Source: Hypericum androsaemum (taxonomy: Eukaryota > Streptophyta > Magnoliopsida > Malpighiales > Hypericaceae). From it: a stretch of 64,000 bases of DNA. The position numbers and the translations under genes were made by a program. A model generated the notes under the pieces. That model worked only from the letters and a program-made list of their open reading frames with translations, was not told the DNA's origin and ran no database searches. Where the stretch lies: contig OZ023190.1 of the NCBI GenBank assembly GCA_963995505.1, positions 310,001 to 374,000 of the forward strand, in the 5' to 3' direction. Positions 1-10,672 of this stretch are shown piece after piece; the stretch's first letter is position 1, and each line of letters opens with the position of its first letter.

Positions 1-63
1 TCTTTCTTCCCTCGCAGCTTTGGCTATAGCTTTGAATACCCTACCCTTTGGTGAATTTACAAG

Positions 64-3000
64 ATGGAGATTGCAGCTTCGGTGGTCGGCAGCGCAGCTA
101 ATGCAGCGGCAGATGGCATTTGGCAGCAACTCCGCTACGTGCTTGACTACCACCATAACATGGCCAACCTCAGAGATAATCTCCGTGATCTCCAAAATTC
201 CAAAGCTCGGGTGGGACACCAGGTCGACGAGGCTACTAGAAGTCTGCAAGACATCGAAAGCGACGTCCTCGCGTGGATTTCAGACTCGGAGAAAGCCATC
301 CTCACTGTTGAGAGCATCCTTGCAGCGGACGGCGCGGCTGACAAGACATGCTGCGCCGGACACCTCCCCCATTTCAAGAATCGCTACAAGCTGAGCAAGC
401 GAGCCAAGTTGGAGGCCCCTGCCATCTTCAAGCTAGCAGAGAAGGGTGCCAACTTTGACCGTGTGGGGTACCGCGTGCCCCTGCATCATCAAGTGCTGCA
501 TTCCGATGATTACGAGGCTTTCCGGTCGAGGGAGTCCACTCTCAACGACATTATGGATGCCTTAAGGAACAGCGACGCTGACCTGATTGGGGTTTGGGGT
601 TTAGGTGGCGTCGGGAAGACTACTCTTGCTAAAGAAGTCGGTCGGCGGATGAAGGAGGAAGGTGTTTTTCAGCTGGTGGTCATGGCGGAAGTGCGCCCGA
701 GAGCAGATGTCAAGACCATTTAGGAAAGAGTTTCTGAGTGGGTGGAGATTAAGAAGGAAGTTGAGTCCCGTGACTCTATTGAGCTAAGGGCAGCTCAGCT
801 GCACAAAAGGCTGCTGCTGGAGAAGAGCATCCTGGTGATACTTGACGATGTATGGGATGCAATTGACCTGAAGAAGCTCGGCATCCCAATTGGTGGCGAC
901 AAGAACCGGTGCAAAGTGCTGGTGACGACCAGGGATGAATCCGTGGTTTCTCAAATGGCTGTGCAAAAGCAAAAAAGTTTTCGGCTCAATGTCTTGAGGG
1001 ATGATGAGGCATGGGAGTTATTTCAGAAGACGGTGGGTGACATACCGAAAGATGATCCTGTTCTCCATGGTGTAGCTACTCAGATTGTGAAAAGATGTGG
1101 AGGTTTGCCTATTCTGATACTACCAGTAGCAACAGCCTTGAAGAACAAGGGGTTGCATGTGTGGGAAGATGCCTTGCGGCGGCTGGAATCTGGGCTGCAA
1201 AAGAATGGGGACCGTACGGGAGCACTAGCTTACTCAGCCCTTGAGTTGAGTTGTTGTCATCTCAGTGCAGACCAACTGTCTCTGTTTCTGTTTTGTGGTC
1301 TCCTCGAGCCACACCATATTTATATCGACCTTGTGGTCAGATATACAGCAGGCTTAAGTTTGTTCAAGGACTGCTCGACGTTAAAAGCAACCAGAGCTAG
1401 AGTGCTTAAGTTGCTGGGTGATCTCACGAGCTCTTGCTTGTTGCTGAAAGGTGAGGATGATGATGATGATGATTATTTTACAATGCATGATGTCGTTCAT
1501 GGCTTTGCTAGGGGGTACCGAGATCATGTGTTTTCTCCGGCGGATTCCTCTGTGGTCGAAGAATGGCCTGCACTTGAACAATTGACTGACATTTCACTCC
1601 GCGATTGCAAATTGCCTGATTTTCCTAACATACTTGAATGCCCTAAGCTCAAGGTGCTCTTGTTATCTGGGTCACTTAATACCACAGATGACAAGTTCTT
1701 TGATGCACTTGAAGAACTTAGAGTGTTGGATCTCTCGGAGATGACCTTGTCACCACTTCCTTCTTCACTTCAACGTCTTCACAACCTTCAGATCCTATGT
1801 CTGAATTATTGTAATGTAGAAGATGTTGCTGTTATTGGAATCCTGACCCATTTGAAGATTCTCAGCCTAGTAGGTGCAGGCATTGTTCATCTGCCAAAAG
1901 AAATAGGAAAATTGGCTCACCTACAACTTCTGGATTTGAGGGAATGCGCGGAACTAAAAAAGATCTCGCCTGGTGTTCTGACGCATCTCACCCATTTGGA
2001 AGAGTTGTACATGGCAAACAGCTTCACACAATGGGGATTGAGAGCCGATGGCCAACAAATAAATGCCGATTTGGCCGAGCTGAAGAAATTGAAGAAGTTG
2101 ACTGCTTTGGAGATAGAAGTCCTCGATGTGACGAGTGTGCCAGATGACTTGTTTTCTGATAAGTTGGAAAGATTCATTATACTTATTGGAGATTGCTGGC
2201 ATTGGTCGAGAAATAATGATGTGTCGGCTACATTGAAGGTGAAGCTTGATGCAAACATCCAAGTACTCAAAAAGGTGAATGTGTTGTTGAAGAAAGCCGA
2301 TGATCTCCACCTAGATAATTCGGTTAAGGTCAAAGATGTCAACCTTGCTGAATTGAATATTGAAGGCTTTGGCCATCGCTTGAGAAATCTCCGACTGCAA
2401 AATTTTCATGAAGTTAAGTACCTTGTAAATTCTGTGCGAAGGGGGGTCCATACATTGCCTTCCCAAGGCTGGAGGCATTGGTTATCGAGAAGGCTCAACA
2501 TTTGGAGAAGATTTGCAATGGCCCACTCGCAGAGGAGTCTTTGGCAAACCTGAAGCAGATAATAGTATCAGGTTGTGATGCACTGAGCAAAATATTTCCT
2601 TTATCGGTCGCTAAACGTCTTTCAAAATTGGAAGATATTGAAGTGGCATATTGTGAGAAAATGGAAGGGATATTCATCTTGGACGAAGCAGCGGACAAAG
2701 ATGAAAAGATCCATCTGACCCAGCTGCGAACATTGAGAATAGAGCACGTGCCTAGCTTGGTTAGCATCTTGTCCATTGGCCCTTCAGCGATTCAGGATAC
2801 CAGAAATGATGCATTTGCTTCAGATGTTGTGCTTAATGGGTCCACGCTCCCCCTGACAATTTTCAATGAAAAGGTATGCTGCTGCTTCAATTTTGGACTT
2901 GAAAAGAAATTTTTGTTATCGTTCGAGAGATCGAGAATTATTGAGGTGGTCTGCAAAATTCAAAGCTTTATTGCCGGAAAAGTATTGCGCACATCGCTTC

Positions 3001-5919
3001 CAAAAGAATCTTCGTGTCTCTACTCTTTTACTGTTTTAAGTACCAAGTTTATGTATTGAAGCGTTGGAAATTTCCCATTTTTTTTGTTGATAAGTGAAAC
3101 ATTTTAGTTATGAAATTCTGTACGTACAATAATCACGACGGAGATAAGTATGTGTTTGTACCCTCTAATGAAAGCAGAAAAGAAATGACATAGTATTTAT
3201 CTTAATTAATGATGAGAATTTTTTTTCCCAATTTGGTTGCAGATTGTATTTCCAAAGATGGTAGATCTGAAGGTATGCTCAGTCAAGATCCATAAGATAT
3301 GAGATAGTGAATTTCCAAATTCATATTCTTGCGTCAGAAACCTTGTCACCTTGGAAATCCATGGGTGCAAGTTTGTCAAAGATATATTTACAATTTCAAT
3401 GGTAAATAGTCTAACTCAATTGAAAACTCTTGATATTCGGAATTGCGAGCTCTTGGAAGAAGTAATTATCCCAGAAAAGCAAGGAGAAACGAACAAGATA
3501 TGCCTCCCAATGCTAGAGTTTCTCTTTCTCCAGCGTCTTCATTCGCTGGTGACGGTGTGCACTAGTGACCTCATAGAGTGCCCTAACTTGAAAACCTTAG
3601 TACTAGAGGATTGTCCTCAGTTGAAGACGTTCATCACATCAAGTCATCAACCAGACGGCAAATCACTTTTTGATAACAAGGTCCATCTACGTACCTAGTT
3701 CCATTTATTGCGAGAAGATGTTTTGGGAAATCTTTTAAATAGCATTTATTGTGCTGTTTTGAATTTTTCTGAAATATCTTTCTTTCTAACAAAACTGCGG
3801 AGTAAGTCGTGTTTGATTCCTTAAACTGTGTAGGTGTTGTTCCCCAGCTTGGAGGAGATGAGAATTTCAAATATGGATAGCTTGATAATGTTATGGCACG
3901 GAGAGCTCCACGAAGATTCATTTTCCAAATTGGAGGATCTCTGGGTACAGAAAGCGAGAAGCTTGTCCAAATTATTCTCCTCAAACACTATGCTTACAAA
4001 AGTCCACACACTTGAAACACTAACATTGGAGGACTGCGATTCACTTGAAGTGGTTTTCGATCTCCATGACGTGATGATAAATGAAAGGGGCAAGTATCCG
4101 GAGAGAATAAGCATGCTCACAGATATGATTGCATGTCGCCTCCCAAATCTGAAGCATGTCTGGCATGGGGATCCACATGGAATCCTCTCGTTTCAGAACC
4201 TATGCACTGTAAATTTTAAGAAATGTTCAAGTTTGGAGAGCCTGATTCCAGCTTCAGTAGCCCAACAACTTGAGCGACTTGAAGAGATCAAGTTGATCGA
4301 TTGTTCAAATTTGGAACAGATCATTTCCAAGGAGAAAAGAGACGAAACAGATGCTACCTTTGAGTTTCCGAGCCTGAAGCGAATTCAGATCCGGGATGCT
4401 CCAAGATTGAGTAGCTTCTATCCGGGCAAACATCATATAGAGTGGCCAGCTCTACAACGTGTGAGCATTCTTAAATGTCCAAGACTGGAGGTATTCAAGT
4501 CACAGCAAGGTCAACCATTATTTTCACTTGAGCAGGTACTACTCTGCTGCTGTATGTCAAAACTTCATCTGAAATTTTTAACCATAATTTCAACTCTGTT
4601 TCTCCACCCTTTGCTACTAGATTATAGATTTTGCAAATTTATTAAAAAAATATAACTATAAATTTTGAATTCCTCTGGATACGGTACTTTGTTTAACAAT
4701 AAATAATTGAAAAATTAGTGACGAGACATAATTTCTAAGTTATGACTTTTAAAATGATTTTTCGTAAAAAAGTTCTTTTATGAAGTATTCAGTATTTATT
4801 TATTGTAGAGATTTTAACTAGTGCTTTGGGTTGTATACAGAAGGTTGCCAAATTAGAGACGGTGTCGTTTAGTAGCCAGGAGATCCAAATGATACCAAAA
4901 CAAGAGCTGCATGATGTATCCTCATCTAAGCTAAAAGCTGTTCAGCTTTATGGCTTCGATGGTGAATCGCCAAGTCTTCTGATAAACTTCTTGCTGGAAA
5001 GGTTCCCAAATCTGAAAAGGCTTGAAATTAGCCTCAGTAATTTTGTGGAGCTGTTCACTTATGAAATTCTTGACGAGACGAGGGCACTCTCTCAGATTAA
5101 ACACCTGCACTTACGGAACCTTGATGCATTGGAGCATATTTGGAACCCGCGGTACAAATTGGACCTCATTCTAAATGATCTCTGGTATTTACAAGTACGG
5201 TCGTGCGATAGCTTGATGTTTTTGGCGCCACCATCTGCATCATTCCGCAACTTAAAGACCCTCGTTGTGAGTTGCTGTAAAAGCATGGTATGCTTGTTTA
5301 CATTCTCTACAATCACAAGTCTGGTACACCTCACAGAGATGACAGTATACAAATGCAACAAGTTGAGTGAGATTGTAGATGTTTCGGATGAGAAAATAGA
5401 AAGAGGAACTCAGATATGTCTCAACAAGCTGGAGTCCCTCACCCTCCGTGAGTTGGGAAGCATCGTGTGCTTTTGCTCTGAAGAGAATACAAGTCTCAAG
5501 TTCCCTTTGTTGGATGCACTCAGAGTGGAGGGCTGCCCTCAGATGAAGTTGTTCTCTCCAGGATTCGTGAGTGCGCCCGAGCTACAAATAGTGTGTACCA
5601 AAGATTATGCACTATGGAAGGGTGACCTCAACACCACCATACACCAGCTATATACCGATAGGGTACGTATTGATTGTCTTTTTAAAATGTAATAGCAAAT
5701 ATTATTGGATCATGACAATTGTTTATTGTTTAGCATCATTTTACTTGATGGGTTCAGTGTTATGTGATGTCTTAGCAATTATATGCGTGATTTGCACAGA
5801 GATCCGCTGAAGAAGAGGCCAACCCCATAGAAGAAGAAGAAGAAGAGGAAGTGGAAGAGGAAGAGGAAGAGGAAGTGGAAGAGGAAGAAGAAGAAGAAGA
5901 ACAGAAGAGAAAACCCTAA
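64..5919 (+). pseudogene. NLR-1: CC-NB-ARC-LRR disease resistance gene, nearly complete but broken
   Basis: This is a plant intracellular immune receptor of the CNL class (At4g27190-like). Inferred coding exons are 64-2873, 3243-3680, 3834-4535, 4841-5662 and 5800-5919; all junctions are phase 0 and flanked by GT/AG. Exon 1 encodes an N-terminal CC region (about residues 1-150), the P-loop GLGGVGKTT (about 180), kinase-2 LVILDDVWD (about 259), VLVTTRDES (RNBS-B), GGLPIL, the MHD motif in FTMHDVVH (about 475), and then LRRs that continue through exons 2-4. The last exon is a Glu-rich tail. The ATG at 64 is chosen because the same MEIAAS start occurs in NLR-B. Breaks: TAG at 721-723 (a Gln codon in NLR-B), six G's at 2441-2446 where NLR-B has four (+2 shift), and TGA at 3300-3302 where paralogues have Trp. 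Each break is a small change, so the allele looks recently lost. A functional allele may exist elsewhere. Family and structure are secure; expression is unknown. Confidence 0.93.
5800..5919 (+). other. Last exon of NLR-1: acidic GAA/GAG-repeat C-terminal tail
   Basis: After a TTTGCACAG acceptor the frame set by the preceding exon (last codon AGG at 5660-5662) reads 39 codons to TAA at 5917. More than 20 codons are Glu, interrupted by Val, and the tail ends in a short basic Gln-Lys-Arg-Lys-Pro. The stretch is a GAA/GAG microsatellite, so length variation is expected. The same block is recognisable at 21930-21986, 33530-33622 and 52280-52372 on the minus strand. In those copies the bases after the acceptor are ACTCGCTGA or ACTCACTGA, which give an immediate stop in the equivalent phase. 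Whether the tail is really translated depends on the inferred splice site. Confidence 0.6.
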
Positions 5920-7611
5920 ACCAGACCCAATTACCGAACCCAGTATGTAACATATCTCTATGCCATCTTCTCTATTGGAGAGCTAGGGGTTCAATATATA
6001 TTGATTAATTTGGGGCTAATGTTCTCAACAATTAGGATTTGTCTATCTGTGATTTATGACTAAAATAGATATTGAGGATAATAAATCAGAGATTCTGGTT
6101 AAAAAACAATTGAAGAATAAGGAATTAATGATTTGAAAAAGGGAGGGATGTCATCAGAATCTGATGTCTGAGCTTGTATTAACGAGTGTGTTATTGTTTA
6201 GTGTTGATGAATATGGCTGATTTACTTGCTAAAAGCTGGGATGGATGTGTCTTGAAACTGATTATGTGTGCTGGAACATAAGCTTGAGGTCACGGAAGAT
6301 TCGTATACGAGAAGAAGAAGTAGGCTGCTAAAGTATTTGGATGATGTCAACAAGTGTTTGCTCCATGTATGGTTGCTGATTCCCACCAGACTTGACTGCC
6401 TCACTCAAGATGCTGGTGTTATCTTGTCAGGTTCAACTTGATTACTTGTTCTTTGAAACAGTTGAACAATTCAAAGTTTTGGCCGAAACTGGACTTGTCA
6501 CCGAGTAGTTGTTCGTTCCTCGGGTACCATGTGGTTTCGAAAAAAAAAGAATGGTAGAAGTGTGGAAGGCAAGTTCTACATGGACACTCTGTTGGCAAAT
6601 GGCCGTTTACATGATGCTTGGACATCTGCATTGTGTTAATAGTTGGATACATAAATTCTACAATGACCAAAAATCGATTCTTCATTTCTTTGGCAACCAA
6701 AAATCGATTACTCAGATATATGATCTCTGATAGTTTTGAGACGTAAATGTAAAGCAGCAATCTTTCTTTGAGGTTTTGGCATCTGAAATTGGAATGGTTC
6801 AAAAAAGAGTGTGGCATAAGGGCATTGCGGCTGAAGAAGCTTATTAAATTCATCTGTTGTTGGACGAGATCAGTAGGTGAGTGGTGGTGGATGTGCTCCT
6901 TCTTCTTTATCTTCCCACGGATAAGTGGGTGCTGTGCTGTGGCCAAATTTGGGTCTCCTGAATGTGAATGGATGAGTGTTCTTAGGGTGGGCTGGAGCTT
7001 GGGCCTTTAGACGTTGAGCTGGATCGGTGTTTGTTTTTATGGGCTCTTAGTTTCATTTATTTTCTTTGTGCAATTGCCGCTCATGAGGTATGTAATTATT
7101 TTTGGACGAGTTTTAAAGCCCGGAGCCGGAAAAGAACTTTATCTTCGGGATGTATCAATGGAATTTTTTTCCCTAATCTGGTTTTTTTTCTATTGAATTT
7201 TATTTTATTGTATTAGAGTTTAACGAGGCCGATAGTTGTGTGAATGCGAGTTTTTCTGACAACTATTATAATTATAAATAAAATTGACTTCTAAAAAAAC
7301 AACCTAACACACGTGCAGCATGACGTTAGAATTTCTGTATCCGGTTCTAGAACTCACGGCAATGGGTTTGGCGGAATTCTCATAAAATTGGCTCAAATAC
7401 CTCCATCAATTTAACAACTTAAGTAATCATCAAGTACCCCTCTCTTTTTTCTCAAACAAAAAGTACCTCTCTCTTAACAACTTCTTTACATTGTTAAAAA
7501 AAATTAATTTACTATAATACTATGTTAAAATATGGAATTCAAAATTTTAAAATAACAAAGTAGTACAATTTTTGTCAAAAGTTGTGCCCATAGTGGTGCC
7601 TCGTCGAAACC
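5920..7611 (+). repeat. NLR 3' flank module, copy 1
   Basis: No convincing gene is seen here. The stretch is homologous, in reverse orientation, to parts of 20940-21930 and 50640-52280, and more briefly to 33190-33530. It therefore travels with the NLR 3' ends. Parts read as protein-like in more than one copy. One example is the frame around 6265-6370, reading LEHKLEV.EDSYTRRRSRLL, which recurs near 51800-51930. Another is the frame around 6550-6640, reading EGKFYMDTLLANGRLHDAW, which recurs near 21440-21520. I do not recognise the parent gene. The part at 7330-7611 matches 21040-21230 inverted. Confidence 0.6.
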
Positions 7612-8085
7612 TAGTTTTTTTTTAAAGTAAAAGTTATATTACTTCTAAGAAAAATACCAAAGTATTATATCAAACTGTACCGAAATACAGCTCCATAAGA
7701 ACTAAATAAACAGCTATCAGGGTTAAGTTATGATAAATACTATCTAGTACATACAAAAAATTCTACAGTTTATACGCCAAAAATTTTCCCAGAACTCCTA
7801 AAAGCATGGTGAAACATAGCCAAACATCAAGGAGGGTCAGCGCTTGACTCGGTCAATACTCCGATTCCTTGAATCGTAGAAGAGTCATTGAATAGTCTTC
7901 CACCAAAGAAAGATCCACTTGCAAGGCTATGTTCAAAGCCTAGTCGCTTGCTCCTCAGCTCGCGCATCATCACTAACCTCCGGAACCAGAGGATCAACAA
8001 CGAAAGGCGGAGTAGCTAGATCAACTAAAAGTAAGGACGGAGGTTTAACCTTTACCTTACGTAACATAATCTTCTTAAAAGCGGC
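7612..8085 (-). mobile_element. Possible 5'-truncated poly(A)-tailed retroposon
   Basis: On the minus strand this block ends in a purine tail (T-run at 7614-7622 on the plus strand) after an AT-rich stretch of the kind that closes plant LINE 3' ends. It interrupts the duplicated NLR flank: the paralogous stretch near 20990-21030 passes directly from the sequence matching 8086-8110 to the sequence matching 7590-7610. A short minus-strand frame starting near 8066 (MLRKVKVKPPSLLLVD) ends near 7945 and is not recognised. No clean target-site duplication was seen, so the class is an inference. Confidence 0.4.
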
Positions 8086-8526
8086 CGCTTTGGTGGTTCC
8101 TCGTCTTCCAAATTCCTAGTCGGAGTTCGGAGCTCGATTCTCCTTGTGCCGAGTCGTGGCTGTGCTTTCTTGCTCCTTTCAGGTCGGGAAATGTTGAAGC
8201 CCCGTCCTTCCTCGTTCTCCTGAGCTGGGTTATGAGCTTCGCTTCCTCATGAGCTTCGCTTCCTCGTTCAACAGTCGAGATTTTTCTGTGAGTGGAATAG
8301 GGAGGTGAAAGAGTGTTTGGTGAAATGTTATGGTTTGAGGTATTTAGGATACAACCAATAAATGAATCAGTTGCCTGGAAAAGAAAGATTGGGCCGTTAT
8401 AAGATCGCACTCCAACTCCACCAACTTTCTCCCGCTAACTCCACTACATGAAAGAAATCAGTCAAATAAGTAAAGAGAGAGAGAAACTGAATATTATTTT
8501 CAGAAGTTAACCAAAAACATTTATAG
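8086..8526. other. Intergenic; start matches the 20930-21010 flank
   Basis: The first 65 or so bases match 20930-21010 in inverted orientation and carry the unoccupied version of the site that holds a LINE-like insertion at 20712. The rest shows no gene, repeat or RNA that I can support. Confidence 0.4.
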
Positions 8527-9149
8527 TGTGTGTTGAGGTATAAAAATAATCTCGACATTGTCAATATATTTTGAGGTACTCGGTGTAGTCGCAAGATGAT
8601 CAGGTGACCGGTTGATCGGTGACTGATGTGGTCTGAAAGTGATCGGTGGGTGGTGTTGTCTCAAAGTAATCACTTCCAGTTTTGAGTTAGAAAGAGATTG
8701 TCGATGGTATTCCCTCCATCGAGTCCGAAGATGGTCTTACTTGGTCGAAACCGATGATGATAGACGGCTTCCAAGACCAAAGCTCCCGGTTCGGTCAGCT
8801 TCTCGCCTGCCTGGGTAATACTCCTCAGTAAAATACTCATAACTTTCTATCTGTAAATCAAAATGAGACGATTCAAGTTTCTATAGAAAGCTAAGACGTG
8901 GATATACAACTCTTTAGCTTACAACATTTTCTGATTCAGAGCAAAAGGAGGTCAAAAATATAGTTTAACGCGGATATTTACTCTGAGTTCGAAGGTGGAC
9001 GCCCCATCCGTGAAGTCAGAGTGGGCGTCCCATCCTTGAAGTTTGAGTGGGGGCCCCATCCTTGAAGTCTGAGTGGATGTCCTATCTCCGAAGTCATCTG
9101 GGATGTCCGAGTTGTGCCCTCGAAGTTGGATGTCCGGGTGAACGCCGAG

Positions 9150-9420
9150 CTCTTCGGCCCGTGAGGTCGATATGTCCGGGTTGGACACTTCAGTCCGTGA
9201 AGTCGATATGTCCGAGTTGGACACTTTAGTCCGTGAAGTCGATATGTCCGGGTTAGACACTTCGGTACATGAAGTCCATATGTCCGGGTTGGGCACTTCG
9301 GTACGTGAAGTCGATATATCCGGGTAAGGTGCCTTGATCCGTGAGGTGATATATCCGGGTTGGACGCTTCGGCTTGTGAGGTCGATATGTCCGAGTTTGG
9401 CACCTCGGCCCGCTAAGTAG
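9150..9420 (+). repeat. 36-bp minisatellite in the left LTR
   Basis: A unit of about 36 bp, centred on GTCGATATGTCCGGGTTGGA, is repeated with small changes about seven times. The equivalent array in the right LTR is at about 13840-14075. It produces a spurious repetitive reading frame on the minus strand. There are no unique spacers between units, so it is not a CRISPR array. Confidence 0.8.
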
Positions 9421-9559
9421 GATGTCCGAGTTGGACCACTCGGCCCACTTGAAGTGGCCGTTTAAGTCCGCATTGGACTTTAAGGCAGTAAGGTCCGCTT
9501 CGAGTTGAAGGTGGTAAGGCCCGCCTCTTGCTCCATGCTTGTAGGTGGGAAGATGATTC

Positions 9560-9895
9560 CGGGTTCCAAGTGAGAGGCCTACGGCGAGAGGTTGAGCGAG
9601 AGGTCGAGTGGCGAGAGGCCTACGGCGAGAGGTTGAGCGAGGAGCTGAGCGAGAGGCCGAGTGGCGAGAGGCCTACGGCGAGAGGCCAAGTGGTGAGAGG
9701 CCGAGTGGCGAGAGGCCGAGTGAGAGGCCTACGGCGAGAGGCCGGTGGCGAGAGGCCACGAAGGCGGGAGGCCAAAGGTGAGAAGCCGAAGGCGAGAGAC
9801 CATGAAGGCAGGAGGCCGAAGGCGAGAGGCCGAAGGCGGGAAGCCGAAGGCGGGAAGCCGAAGGCGGGAAGTCGAAGGCGAGAAGCCCATTTGAT
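9560..9895 (+). repeat. GAGAGGCC-type short tandem repeat in the left LTR
   Basis: Purine-rich units of the form GCGAGAGGCCGA(G)(TG) are repeated many times. The right LTR has a shorter version at about 14245-14460. The copy-number difference shows that the array changes by slippage or unequal exchange. Confidence 0.75.
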
Positions 9896-10345
9896 CTTTG
9901 TAGGCGGGAAGGCAATTTCGAGAGTAAGTCCACTTTGGTTGATGCGGCCGTTAGCTTGAGTCCGTTTCGGGATTCACTTTTGGCCTGGCGGGATGTCCTT
10001 TTTGGAGGATGACGGACTGTAGATAAGATTTTGCATGGGAGATTCGAGAAGGTCAAGATGATCTATATTTTCCTAACTTGAGCCGAGATTCTCAATATTT
10101 GGCAAAACTTGGTAAGTTCCTCTTTAGGCCGCGATCGCTTGGTCGTCACATTTTGAAAGCTTCCTATTCGAGGACGGGATCTGCTCATTTAAGGAAGACG
10201 GCTTGTACTGAGCCGAGAGGATCCCGTCATATTAGGAATAAATAACTTGAAGCGAATCTCTCGGGATTGAGACTTGGAGCCGAAGGTCTTGGAGGCGGTT
10301 TAGGATTTTCTATTATGAAGGTGCGGAGGTTAGGTCAAGGCACTC

Positions 10346-10352
10346 TATATAA
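10346..10352 (+). promoter_or_regulatory. TATA box of the left LTR
   Basis: TATATAA stands in CACTCTATATAAGAAGGG about 180 bp before the LTR end. This is the expected place for the element's own RNA polymerase II start. The right LTR keeps the same box at 14922-14928. Confidence 0.6.
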
Positions 10353-10672
10353 GAAGGGCTCGGGCGAGAGAACGAAGGACATCAACAACACAACACACAA
10401 CTACTTTACTTATCTTGTATCGCTTTTCCTTTCCGTAGCCTAGCATAACCGATAGCCTAGCATAGCTTTAGACCGACCTTGGGACAACTATTCTGGATCC
10501 GTCTCGGGTTACTTGTTCTCTTTTTCCCGCAACATATTTTTTGGCATGCTCGGTGGGACTAAGGAGGGCGTCCGAGAAGGCGGTCTAACACTTTTGCCCA
10601 GCCAAGGGTATCAAGAAGTTTGTTGCTTCGGTTCTTTCTAAGGAGCCAACACCTTCTGCCTCTCAACTAAAC

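Larger units (their letters stand above)
8532..10534 (+). repeat. Left (5') LTR of the Gypsy-type element
   Basis: This LTR is 2003 bp and aligns with 13383-15093. It has about 170 bp (roughly 8740-8910) that the right LTR lacks. It also has more copies of the GAGAGGCC-rich minisatellite, which accounts for the rest of the length difference. Confidence 0.88.

Noticed and set aside
5741..5953. Leu/Pro-rich minus-strand ORF
   Set aside because: It is the antisense of the GAA/GAG run in the last NLR exon; the repeat creates the open frame.
6419..6946. 175-residue minus-strand ORF in the NLR flank
   Set aside because: The frame is not kept in the other flank copies, where the matching segments have stops and indels.
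8978..9403. 141-residue minus-strand frame with a near twin at 13652-14077
   Set aside because: Both are translations of the 36-bp LTR minisatellite. Similarity between them comes from the two LTRs, not from a gene.
9150..9420. Regular 36-bp repeats that might suggest a CRISPR array
   Set aside because: Units are directly adjacent with no unique spacers, lie in an LTR, and the DNA is plant nuclear.
9528..10056. Arg/Glu/Gly-rich ORFs on both strands
   Set aside because: Produced by the GAGAGGCC purine repeat; open frames on both strands are expected from it.
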